A stretch of 16,316 nucleotides of DNA, taken from positions 1 to 16,316 of the forward strand of contig JAUJLY010000019.1 in the NCBI GenBank assembly GCA_030447145.1. Direction: 5' to 3'. Below are positions 7,724-13,711 of this stretch, piece after piece. Below the pieces are notes generated by a model, which was not told the origin of the DNA, did not search any database, and saw only the letters and a program-made list of their open reading frames with translations. A program made the position numbers and the translations under genes. Position 1 is the stretch's first letter. Each line of letters begins with the position of its first letter. Origin of the DNA: Thermomicrobiales bacterium. GTDB lineage: Bacteria; Chloroflexota; Chloroflexia; Thermomicrobiales; UBA6265.

Positions 7724-8104
7724 TCAGGCGGTATCGGCGAAGAGACAGAACGGGTGCCCGGCCGGATCAAGCATCACTCGCACGTCATCCTGCGGCTGGA
7801 AATCCGCCTGGCGGACTCCTGTCTCGATTGCCCAGGCGACAGCAGCCTCAAGGTCGTCGACAAGGATGTCGAGGTGCATCATCATCAGTTGCTCACCCCT
7901 TTCGCCGGGCCAGACCGGAGGGACGTATTTCTCTTCATGTTGGAACGAGAGGCCAGGACGCCCTGCCGGGGGTTGCCCCATCACCCAGTCAGGCTCGTTT
8001 GTGACGACGGTCCATCCCAGGAGCCCGGCGTAGAAATCACCGAGGGCCTGGGGGTCTGGCGAATCGAGCACGGTGGCTGAGAGGTGCGTCCGGGGTTGGT
8101 CCAT
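7724..8104 (-). CDS. VOC family protein (glyoxalase/bleomycin-resistance-like)
   Basis: A 126-residue single vicinal-oxygen-chelate protein. The two beta-alpha-beta-beta-beta modules are visible: ATVLDSPDPQALGDFYAGLLGW at the N-terminus, and HLDILVDDLEAAVAWAIETG followed by VMLDPAGHPFCLF at the C-terminus. The DPAGHPFCL ending is typical of the glyoxalase_6-like subgroup. Candidate metal or ligand positions are the histidine of MHLDI and acidic residues near the end. Functions in this superfamily range from isomerases and dioxygenases to drug-binding proteins, and none can be chosen here. A strong AAGGAGG (8111-8117) lies 6 bases before the start. It sits 81 bp downstream of the Nudix gene on the same strand and may share its transcript. 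Confidence 0.8.
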   Translation of the reverse strand: MDQPRTHLSATVLDSPDPQALGDFYAGLLGWTVVTNEPDWVMGQPPAGRPGLSFQHEEKYVPPVWPGERGEQLMMMHLDILVDDLEAAVAWAIETGVRQADFQPQDDVRVMLDPAGHPFCLFADTA

Positions 8105-8185
8105 GTGGTTCCTCCTTCATCCGGGACAAGACACGTTCGGGATGGTATTCCTGCATACTCCGTGCCCGGTGCGTGAGTGTTGGTG

Positions 8186-8674
8186 TCATTCCAGCAGCCG
8201 AATTGGTTCAGCCGGAATCTGCCCTTGGATCAGGGGGGTGAGCAGATCCGCGAGACCCACCGGGTAGACGATCTCCATCGTCACTTGCAGATCATCAAGA
8301 GACCACCATCGATGGCACCCGTAGACCCGACGCTCGCTGTCGAGCTGGTGAGCGTTGCTGATCTCAGGATTGCCGCATCGGACAAGGTAATAGCATTCGC
8401 GGCTGACGATGTCTTTGCTGTATTGGACCTTACCTTCACGGGACCAGATCCAAGGGCCAAGCTCAGCATCAATGATGCTGGTCTCCTCCCACAGCTCGCG
8501 GCGGGCGGCCTCCTCCCAGCTCTCGCCCTCCTCTACCCCACCACCAGGTGTCACCCAGTAACGCGGGATGTGCGGTTCGTTCAGGTTCGCTGGCACCTGG
8601 TTGCTGTGCTCGAAGAGGAAGATCCGATTGTTGTCATCGAGGAGCACCAGGCGAGCACTTTCCCGGATTCTCAT
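8186..8674 (-). CDS. Nudix hydrolase
   Basis: A 162-residue Nudix-fold protein that would hydrolyse a nucleoside diphosphate linked to another moiety. The Nudix box is visible as GGVEEGESWEEAARRELWEET, keeping the G-x5-E-x7-R-E-x-x-E-E core, with the second glycine replaced by threonine (EETSI). The metal-binding glutamates of the REL-EE helix are present. The N-terminus (RESARLVLLDDNNRIFLFEHS) is the usual first strand. I chose the ATG at 8674 because AAGGGG stands 7 bases upstream. The ATG two codons earlier overlaps that site, and the much longer open frame upstream runs into the preceding gene's coding region. Substrate unknown. It follows the ParB-fold gene by 35 bases on the same strand. 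Confidence 0.85.
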   Translation of the reverse strand: MRIRESARLVLLDDNNRIFLFEHSNQVPANLNEPHIPRYWVTPGGGVEEGESWEEAARRELWEETSIIDAELGPWIWSREGKVQYSKDIVSRECYYLVRCGNPEISNAHQLDSERRVYGCHRWWSLDDLQVTMEIVYPVGLADLLTPLIQGQIPAEPIRLLE

Positions 8675-8681
8675 TGTCATT

Positions 8682-8687
8682 CCCCTT
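8682..8687 (-). promoter_or_regulatory. Ribosome binding site fixing the Nudix start
   Basis: On the minus strand AAGGGG precedes the ATG at 8674 by 7 bases and sits too close to the ATG at 8680 to serve it. Confidence 0.5.
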
Positions 8688-8709
8688 CGCGCCGCATTCG
8701 CCGCGCGGA

Positions 8710-9327
8710 TCAATATTCGTCCCACTGGGCGATGGCGGGGGCGATGCCGATCATCACCCGGGTCTCTGCCGCCAGGCAATCAGCGGCGAGGGCGTAGGCG
8801 GTGAGACGGCTATGCCCTTCAAGGACGGCGAATGAGATCGGATCGGGGACGCTAACGAGGATCAAGGGGGGCATGGCGACACCTTGGGCGACCAGCGAGC
8901 CAATCTGGAGGAAGCGCTGGTTGCTGATGCCGTAAACCTCGATCCCTTGCCGGATTCGCCCGGCGGCGATAACGGGAGATCGCGTGCCGGCGGAGAGCGC
9001 GGTCCAGTAGCAGTAGCGAATATAGCGGACGTCGAGGATCTCCTGAGGTGTCAAGGTCGCCCACCGCCATGTCACGCCATGATCCGGGAAGCCGGTCAGG
9101 TACGACGCTTCGCCTGTGCCGTAGCCGCGGTAGCGGGCGAAGACGCGACGACGTTGTGCGTTCTCATCCGGGTTGGCGATATCCGCGTTGAGGATGATAT
9201 CGGGCGATACCCGTTCAGCGTCCAGGCACGCTGAAATCTTTTCCATATACCTGCCGGTCGACGCGAATTCCTGCCGAAGGAACTCTGCGATCATTTGCGA
9301 TTCCGACGACACTCCTGTTATGCGCAT
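8710..9327 (-). CDS. ParB/sulfiredoxin-fold protein of unknown function
   Basis: A 205-residue soluble protein that I cannot assign to a named gene. The C-terminal half resembles a ParB-like nuclease (ParB/Srx) fold: PPLILVSVPDPISFAVLEGHSRLTAYALA at about 156-184 has the 'v-x-E/D-G-x-x-R-x-x-A' pattern, with GHSR in place of the GERR of chromosomal ParB, followed by a helix and a strand (TRVMIGIAP). The N-terminal half (residues 1-110; contains VFARYRGYGTGEASYL and LTPQEILDVRYIRYCYW) matches nothing I know. There is no helix-turn-helix or dimerisation domain, so it is not a partition ParB. It lies 39 bp after the LCP gene and 35 bp before the Nudix gene, all on one strand. No strong ribosome binding site precedes the first ATG; later in-frame ATGs at codons 12 and 28 are alternatives. 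Confidence 0.6.
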   Translation of the reverse strand: MRITGVSSESQMIAEFLRQEFASTGRYMEKISACLDAERVSPDIILNADIANPDENAQRRRVFARYRGYGTGEASYLTGFPDHGVTWRWATLTPQEILDVRYIRYCYWTALSAGTRSPVIAAGRIRQGIEVYGISNQRFLQIGSLVAQGVAMPPLILVSVPDPISFAVLEGHSRLTAYALAADCLAAETRVMIGIAPAIAQWDEY

Positions 9328-9366
9328 TGCAGGGCGGTCTTTCCTGCAGGATTGAGATGCGCTCTG

Positions 9367-11247
9367 CTAGTTCCCGGTGGCATCGGCAGGGAATTCCTGC
9401 GGGCTCTCCTCCTCGAGAGCACCGTCATCGACAAACGGGTCTTCCTCAATGGCGCCGTCGTTGCCGGATTCGCGCTGGTAGTCCTCCAGGTTCCACTCGT
9501 CTCCAGCAGGGTCAGGAGCGTCATCACCCAGGGTAATGAGGATCGCGTAGTTCCCGTTTTCCGACAGGCCGGTACCGTCTCCCACCGCGGTTTCGCCGTC
9601 GCCGAGCGTGATGGTGTCGGCTCCCACGCCGATGAGCTGCGTGATCAGGGCGGTGGTGCCGAGGTTGTTCTCGCGATCCTGGATCACCGTTTTCTCATGG
9701 CTGCCTGCATCTTCAGCGGTCACCACCTCGATGTTCCAGAAGCCATTCGCCTCCAGGATATCCCCGATACGTCCGGCGAGCCCTTCGTTGTTGGTGCCGT
9801 TCTCGATCAGGATGGGCGCTCCATAGTCGGGGTTGACAAGCGCTGCGCCCGGCGGGCTGATCTCCGTGGCTACGAATCCGGAGAGGACGTCTCCCACGAC
9901 GTCCCAGTCCGCGTTCAGGTAGTAGGGACCGTCGGGCACCTGTTCCTCCCAGAGCGCCGGGAGCAGAGATGTCTGGGTAATCGAGTCGCGTGGAATTTCT
10001 GTGCCCAGCCGTGCGAGCTTGACCGCGTCCCCGATCGAGATATCGGTTCGCACCGAGTCACCGAACTGGCCTATGAGGGTGGGCAGCTGGGGGATCAGGT
10101 TGAGGCCGATGGCCTGGTCTCGCAAGCTGAGGATGACCTGTTGCTGGCGGGCAGAGCGGCGGGAGTCGCCGTCCTGATGCCGAGTCCGCGCGTATTGCAG
10201 CGCTTTCTCGCCGTCCATCTGTTGCCATCCAGCCGGGAAATAGATCCGCTGGTATTGATAGTTGTCCGCGGGGTAGGTGTCGTCCTTGATCGGATACGGC
10301 ACGTCGACAGTGATACCGCCGACGGTGTCCACCATGTTGATGAAGCCATTAAAGTCGATCTGGACGAAGGCGTTGATGGGGATACCGAGGTTTGCCTCGA
10401 TCGTGCGTATGGTGAGTCCCGCTCCCCCACCCTGCACCTTGTTGAACTCGCCGAGGGCGAAGGCGGCATTGATCTTGTCGACGCCATAGCCGGGGATGAC
10501 GGTCTTCAGGTCACGTGGAATTGAAAGCATGTTTGCTGTCTTCGCAACCGGATCAATGTTGACCAGGATCAGGGTGTCGGTGCGTGATGGTCCATCGTCT
10601 GATTTGTCGACACCCAAAAGGAGGATGGTGATCCGCTCCTCTCCAGTCAAGTTGAAGCCAGATTCATTGGATGTTGCGGCAACGAGTTCGGGGGTACCTG
10701 CCTGGTTGAGCTGCGGCACGAACGCGGACTGGATGCGGTCGACAGAGTCGACCTGAACGTCCTGGTAGGCGAAGAACGCCGAATAAACGACGGGGGCGAG
10801 GACAATGAGCGCAACGAGCAGCGCGATCCCCGGTACGCCCACCGCTGGCCAGAACCACTTTTGCCTTATGGCTCGCCGAAGCCGGTTTCCGGGTCGCTTC
10901 TGGACGAGTTGTTGCTCCCGTTCCGCCTGCCGAAATTCGGCGGCCAGGGCGCCAGCGAGGGCCGGCGAGGCGGATGGTCCGAGGGAACGTCGATCTCGTT
11001 GGCCTTCGCCGTAGGTACGGTACCGTTCCTGTGCTCGTCGCGGCGGTCGGAATCCCTCGATTTGAGGGCTGGAAGCTCTGGTGGATTGAGAAGGACGTTT
11101 TCGGGTCAGGTAATGCGGTCGCTGCTGCGGCGTGACCGGAGAACTGTCTGACGACTTCCTCGCCTCGCGCCGGGATTGCTCTGGTTCGAGTGGCGTGGAC
11201 TCGGGCTTGGGCCTCTCGGGAGTGTGATCGTTTGCCATGGAATCCAT
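9367..11247 (-). CDS. LytR-CpsA-Psr (LCP) family protein with LytR_C domain
   Basis: A 626-residue membrane-anchored protein. LCP enzymes transfer undecaprenyl-linked glycopolymers to peptidoglycan or the cell surface, on the outer face of the membrane. Layout: a cytoplasmic, basic, P/S/R/Q-rich and probably disordered tail (1-130); one transmembrane helix (about 132-158); and the LCP domain (about 205-380). That domain has the RTDTLILVNIDP (222-233), SIPRDL (242-247), VDKINAAFALG (256-266) and YARTRHQDGDSRRSARQQQV (352-371) motifs, the last giving the pyrophosphate-binding arginines. A LytR_C domain follows (about 480-575), then an acidic tail rich in D and E. Both long tails are more extensive than in many LCP proteins. 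An ATG at codon 4 is an alternative start. A TTGACA (minus strand, 11376-11371) lies upstream without a clear -10. Confidence 0.9.
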   Translation of the reverse strand: MDSMANDHTPERPKPESTPLEPEQSRREARKSSDSSPVTPQQRPHYLTRKRPSQSTRASSPQIEGFRPPRRAQERYRTYGEGQRDRRSLGPSASPALAGALAAEFRQAEREQQLVQKRPGNRLRRAIRQKWFWPAVGVPGIALLVALIVLAPVVYSAFFAYQDVQVDSVDRIQSAFVPQLNQAGTPELVAATSNESGFNLTGEERITILLLGVDKSDDGPSRTDTLILVNIDPVAKTANMLSIPRDLKTVIPGYGVDKINAAFALGEFNKVQGGGAGLTIRTIEANLGIPINAFVQIDFNGFINMVDTVGGITVDVPYPIKDDTYPADNYQYQRIYFPAGWQQMDGEKALQYARTRHQDGDSRRSARQQQVILSLRDQAIGLNLIPQLPTLIGQFGDSVRTDISIGDAVKLARLGTEIPRDSITQTSLLPALWEEQVPDGPYYLNADWDVVGDVLSGFVATEISPPGAALVNPDYGAPILIENGTNNEGLAGRIGDILEANGFWNIEVVTAEDAGSHEKTVIQDRENNLGTTALITQLIGVGADTITLGDGETAVGDGTGLSENGNYAILITLGDDAPDPAGDEWNLEDYQRESGNDGAIEEDPFVDDGALEEESPQEFPADATGN

Positions 11248-11427
11248 AGGTGTGGGACGGAGCGGTGCGGCGGGGTCGGTTGTGCGTTCGCCTGGTGTCT
11301 TTGGCGGGCTTGGATCTGTCGGTTTCCTGGCGAGAGTGTACCATGTCCACCTGGCCGCTTTTCTGATTTATGTCAATATATGGACCTGGCGGGATGCGCG
11401 TCGTTGCCTTCGGCTTTCGGTGCGTCG

Positions 11428-11436
11428 TGCGATAAT
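11428..11436 (+). promoter_or_regulatory. Candidate extended -10 promoter for dcd
   Basis: TGCGATAAT fits the extended -10 pattern TGnTATAAT with one mismatch, 73 bases before the dcd start codon. No good -35 lies at the right distance, which extended -10 promoters tolerate. The rest of the 262-bp divergent gap shows no clear operator. Confidence 0.4.
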
Positions 11437-11509
11437 GGGCAACTGATGTGTCTGTTCGAATGGCGGCCACTCGCGTTGTACGTATGGTTGTGGGAGATGG
11501 TGAGCCTCC

Positions 11510-12100
11510 ATGATATTGTCGGACCGCGATATTGTCCGCGCTCTGGATGAGGGCCGGATCAGGATCGATCCCTCTCCGGATCTTGAGAAGCAGCTGGGTT
11601 CTGTCTCTGTAGATTTTCGGCTCGGCACCACCTTCATGGTCTTCGAACATAGCCGATTCAGCTACATCGATCCCCGTCATCCCCAGTCGATCGGCGATGC
11701 GATGCGGACCATCGAAGTGTCGGATGAAGAGCCGTTCATTATGCAGCCCGGTGATTTTGCCTTGGCCTCGACGATGGAGTCGCTGGAGCTGGCGGACGAT
11801 CTCCTGGGGCGGCTGGAAGGCCGCTCTTCAATCGCACGGCTTGGGATTACGGTGCACTCGACGGCGGCCGTCTTTGAGCCGGGGTGGACGGGCACGGCGA
11901 CGATGGAGCTGAGTAACCTGGGGCGGATGGCGGTTGCCTTGTATCCGGGCATGAGGATCTGCGCGTTTTCCTTTGAGACGGTTTCCTCACCGGTGATGAC
12001 TCCCTACAGGACCAAGAAGGACAACAAGTACGCTGGACAGGTGACGCCCCGAGCGAGCCAGTTGTCTGAAGAAAATCAACGGGAGAACCCGAGCCGATAA
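11510..12100 (+). CDS. dcd: dCTP deaminase
   Basis: A 196-residue member of the dCTP deaminase/dUTPase trimeric family. It converts dCTP to dUTP plus ammonia, feeding dTMP synthesis in the cytoplasm. Diagnostic stretches are MILSDRDIVRALDEGRI at the N-terminus; GRLEGRSSIARLGITVHSTA at 100-119, with the RSS phosphate-binding motif (R105) and H116; FEPGWTGTATMELSN with the proposed catalytic E133; and the C-terminal KYAGQVTPRAS arm that folds over the triphosphate. Some relatives are bifunctional and go on to dUMP; I cannot decide this by eye. GGTGAG stands 5 bases before the ATG. A parS site begins two bases after the stop. ndk, another nucleotide-pool gene, lies nearby on the other strand. 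Confidence 0.93.
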   Translation: MILSDRDIVRALDEGRIRIDPSPDLEKQLGSVSVDFRLGTTFMVFEHSRFSYIDPRHPQSIGDAMRTIEVSDEEPFIMQPGDFALASTMESLELADDLLGRLEGRSSIARLGITVHSTAAVFEPGWTGTATMELSNLGRMAVALYPGMRICAFSFETVSSPVMTPYRTKKDNKYAGQVTPRASQLSEENQRENPSR

Positions 12101-12102
12101 GA

Positions 12103-12118
12103 TGTTTCACGTGAAACA
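12103..12118. promoter_or_regulatory. parS centromere site 1 (perfect consensus)
   Basis: TGTTTCACGTGAAACA is the exact 16-bp chromosomal parS consensus, bound by ParB and used to load SMC. Here the palindrome extends to 22 bp (12100-12121). It starts two bases after the dcd stop codon, in the gap before the next gene. A second perfect copy is found at 13320-13335. parS sites in most bacteria cluster around oriC. Confidence 0.93.
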
Positions 12119-12207
12119 TCTCGATAGACCCACTGAAGAGGACCAGGCAGTGGAAATTGACACGCACGTGGCGAACGGACCACTGAGTGCACGGCTCGTT
12201 CCGTGAT

Positions 12208-12213
12208 GGAGGA
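12208..12213 (+). promoter_or_regulatory. Ribosome binding site supporting a GTG start
   Basis: GGAGGA ends 8 bases before the GTG at 12222, the only start codon at a proper distance in the frame of the following gene. Confidence 0.6.
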
Positions 12214-12221
12214 ATGATCAG

Positions 12222-12608
12222 GTGTCAATCCAGAACTTGAAGGAAGTCCGGGACAGGATACTTCCCATGTTTGAAGCCGCCGCCGAGCAATATACATTCC
12301 GGGTGCCACATGGCTACCCCGCGGTCATCGACAGTGCTGATCAAGGCCTTGTGGGTCTGGAGATCGACCCCAACTTTTCTCTGTATATCACGTCGGACGG
12401 TGAAGACCTCTATGCGGAGATCTACCGGCGCCTGGGTCGCCAGGACAGTCAGTCGAGCAGCAGCCGGCAGAAGTACGGGGGCGCGCCCTTCCAGGATCGC
12501 CGACCGTTGCCGGCTGATGTAGACGACCAGACACTGCGCAATCTGGTGGCTGAGCTGAAGAGCCGGTTCAATATGCAGGGTGGCTTTTTCAACTTTACAG
12601 ACGATTAG
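12222..12608 (+). CDS. Small protein of unknown function between the two parS sites
   Basis: A 128-residue soluble acidic protein starting at GTG. I do not recognise it. The N-terminal two thirds read as an alpha/beta unit (NLKEVRDRILPMFEAAAEQY helix, then HGYPAVIDSADQGLVGLEIDPNFSLYITSDGEDLYAEIYRR, several short strands). A polar linker rich in Q, S and R follows (about 72-95), then a C-terminal helix (DQTLRNLVAELKSRFN) and an aromatic tail (GGFFNFTDD). There is no signal peptide or membrane segment. It is convergent with ndk, with a hairpin between them, and starts about 100 bp after parS site 1. A TTGACA at 12157-12162 could be a -35, but no -10 follows at the right distance. No function is proposed. 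Confidence 0.7.
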   Translation: MSIQNLKEVRDRILPMFEAAAEQYTFRVPHGYPAVIDSADQGLVGLEIDPNFSLYITSDGEDLYAEIYRRLGRQDSQSSSSRQKYGGAPFQDRRPLPADVDDQTLRNLVAELKSRFNMQGGFFNFTDD

Positions 12609-12627
12609 GGAACTTGGAGCCAGGGCT

Positions 12628-12680
12628 CAGACGAGAAGGGGCAGGGCGTTACACATGAACACCCCGCCCCTTCTCGTCTG
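12628..12680. terminator. Bidirectional terminator hairpin
   Basis: A perfect 15-bp stem (12628-12642 with 12666-12680) flanks a 23-base loop that can pair further as GGG/CCC and GTT/AAC after single mismatches. It fills the gap between the convergent small gene (ending 12608) and ndk (ending 12700). Neither side has a clear U-tract. Confidence 0.65.
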
Positions 12681-12699
12681 CTTGCTGATAGACGCGGGC

Positions 12700-13161
12700 C
12701 TAGTCCTCGATGATCCACGAATCGATAGCTCGGGTGTACTCAACGATCCCACCGCCACCGAAGAAGTTACCAACTTCTCTTGTAGCGCTTTCGCCACTGT
12801 CCGACGCATGGACGAGATTGCGACCGATTGTCAGGCCGAAGTCGGCGCGAACGGTGCCGGGCTCTGCGTCAGCCGGTTTCGTGGCGCCGTTCATCTTGCG
12901 CACGACGCCGACGGCATCCGGGCCCTCGATCACCATCAGGACCGATGGTGCCGAGGTGATGTAGTTCACCAGCCCCTCGTAAAAGGGTTTTCCCTTGTGC
13001 TCTCCATAGTGGTGCTCCGCAGTCTCCCGCGACACCTGTTCGAACTTCATCGCCGCGATCTTGAGCCCGCGTCGCTCATAGCGGGCCACGATCTCCCCGA
13101 CCAGCCCGCGCTGTACCGCATCCGGCTTGAGGATCACAAGCGTTCGCTCGTTGGTTCCCAT
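12700..13161 (-). CDS. ndk: Nucleoside diphosphate kinase
   Basis: A 153-residue NDK, which transfers the gamma phosphate from ATP to nucleoside diphosphates through a phosphohistidine, balancing NTP and dNTP pools. Conserved blocks run in order: RTLVILKPDAVQRGLVGEI, HYGEHKGKPFYEGLVNYI, GPDAVGVVRKMNGATKPADAEPGTVRADFG, and the active site NLVHASDSGESATREV with H118. The alanine of HASDS replaces the common glycine. I chose ATG 13161 because GGAG lies 9 bases upstream and the protein then begins MGTNERTLVI, as in the family. The longer frame from 13215 adds 18 non-conserved residues. It lies about 125 bp downstream of a small membrane-protein gene on the same strand. Confidence 0.95.
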   Translation of the reverse strand: MGTNERTLVILKPDAVQRGLVGEIVARYERRGLKIAAMKFEQVSRETAEHHYGEHKGKPFYEGLVNYITSAPSVLMVIEGPDAVGVVRKMNGATKPADAEPGTVRADFGLTIGRNLVHASDSGESATREVGNFFGGGGIVEYTRAIDSWIIED

Positions 13162-13286
13162 GTATCGTTTCTCCAATCGGACGAACGTCCCTGTTCGCCA
13201 GAAGTGCCCACGCATCGACCATCACGACGCCATTGGGTCATATCACGCTTTCTGCGGCCCGCAGCCGGTCTCGCCCTTGGGAAATA

Positions 13287-13571
13287 CTACGTGTCCTTTG
13301 GAGGGGCCGTCGATTCTAATGTTTCACGTGAAACATTTGCAGAAGCCGGAGGGACATCTGGACCCCGATCAGTGCGGCGCTCCACCCTCCGCATCTCTAA
13401 CTCTTCGGCAGGGGCTGCCGCCTTCCGCTTTACACCGACTTGTGGGTCCGCGCGATTTGGCCGCTTGCGCTTGCGGGCCTGATCGATTGTCCACAGCGTT
13501 ACCACGACCGCCACGATCAAGGGGACCCCGATCACGACAACGATGAGGAGAAACCATTCAAAATTCGTCAT
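13287..13571 (-). CDS. Small single-pass membrane protein containing a parS site in its codons
   Basis: A 94-residue protein with one clear transmembrane helix at the N-terminus (about residues 6-28, FWFLL-like then IVVVIGVPLIVAVVVTL). A basic stop-transfer stretch follows (ARKRKRPNR, 32-40), so the tail should face the cytoplasm. The remaining 50 residues are polar, charged and probably disordered. The perfect parS site 2 lies inside the gene and encodes N-V-S-R-E-T (79-84), the usual translation of parS in this frame. No family is recognised. The ribosome binding site is weak, but the hydrophobic/basic design and a candidate promoter upstream support a real gene. Start choice is secure, as no other ATG stands before the helix. 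Confidence 0.6.
   Translation of the reverse strand: MTNFEWFLLIVVVIGVPLIVAVVVTLWTIDQARKRKRPNRADPQVGVKRKAAAPAEELEMRRVERRTDRGPDVPPASANVSRETLESTAPPKDT
13320..13335. promoter_or_regulatory. parS centromere site 2 (perfect consensus)
   Basis: A second exact TGTTTCACGTGAAACA, with the palindrome extending to 20 bp (13318-13337). Its centre is 1217 bp from that of site 1. It lies inside the coding sequence of the small membrane protein. Two exact matches to a 16-bp consensus in 16 kb cannot be chance. Confidence 0.93.
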
Positions 13572-13624
13572 GCCACCATCTCAGTAACCAGGCCGAACCA
13601 ACCAATCCCTGTTCTTCGCAACAT

Positions 13625-13652
13625 ATTATCCGGCACTCGGACAATGGAGCAA
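13625..13652 (-). promoter_or_regulatory. Candidate promoter for the small membrane protein
   Basis: On the minus strand GATAAT (13630-13625) is preceded 16 bases upstream by TTGCTC (13652-13647). The -10 matches the sigma-70 consensus at five of six positions, the -35 at three. It directly follows the terminator of the pyruvate dehydrogenase operon, so the next gene needs its own promoter here. Confidence 0.35.
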
Positions 13653-13689
13653 AAAGGGCACTGGAGGGACTATCTCTCCAGTGCCCTTT
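13653..13689 (-). terminator. Intrinsic terminator of the pyruvate dehydrogenase operon
   Basis: A perfect 14-bp stem (13653-13666 with 13676-13689), extendable by three more pairs including one G-U. On the minus strand it is followed by T residues (complement of A 13651-13655, partly in the stem), giving a U-tract. It lies 22 bases after the E2 stop codon. Confidence 0.85.
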
Positions 13690-13711
13690 GCATCACCGTC
13701 GACGCGCTCCC

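Noticed and set aside
8710..9327. The ParB-fold protein as the partner of the two parS sites
   Set aside because: It lacks the helix-turn-helix and C-terminal dimerisation domain of chromosomal ParB, has GHSR in place of the GERR box, and no parA is adjacent. The real parB must be elsewhere.
9295..10524. A 409-codon plus-strand open frame opposite the LCP gene
   Set aside because: Antisense shadow of a well-supported LCP gene; no recognisable domain and no ribosome binding site.
11371..11376. TTGACA on the minus strand upstream of the LCP gene as a promoter
   Set aside because: No acceptable -10 at normal spacing, so I did not list it as a feature.
12103..12130. A possible small peptide M-F-H-V-K-H across parS site 1
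   Set aside because: This is simply how parS translates in one frame; no ribosome binding site or sustained open frame supports a gene.
12157..12162. Perfect TTGACA between parS site 1 and the following gene as a promoter
   Set aside because: No TATAAT-like hexamer lies 16-18 bases downstream; noted only as a possible -35.
13024..13039. A degenerate third parS inside ndk (its codons give V-S-R-E-T, as at site 2)
   Set aside because: Only about 10 of 16 bases match, without the CACGTG core. The shared peptide is coincidental.
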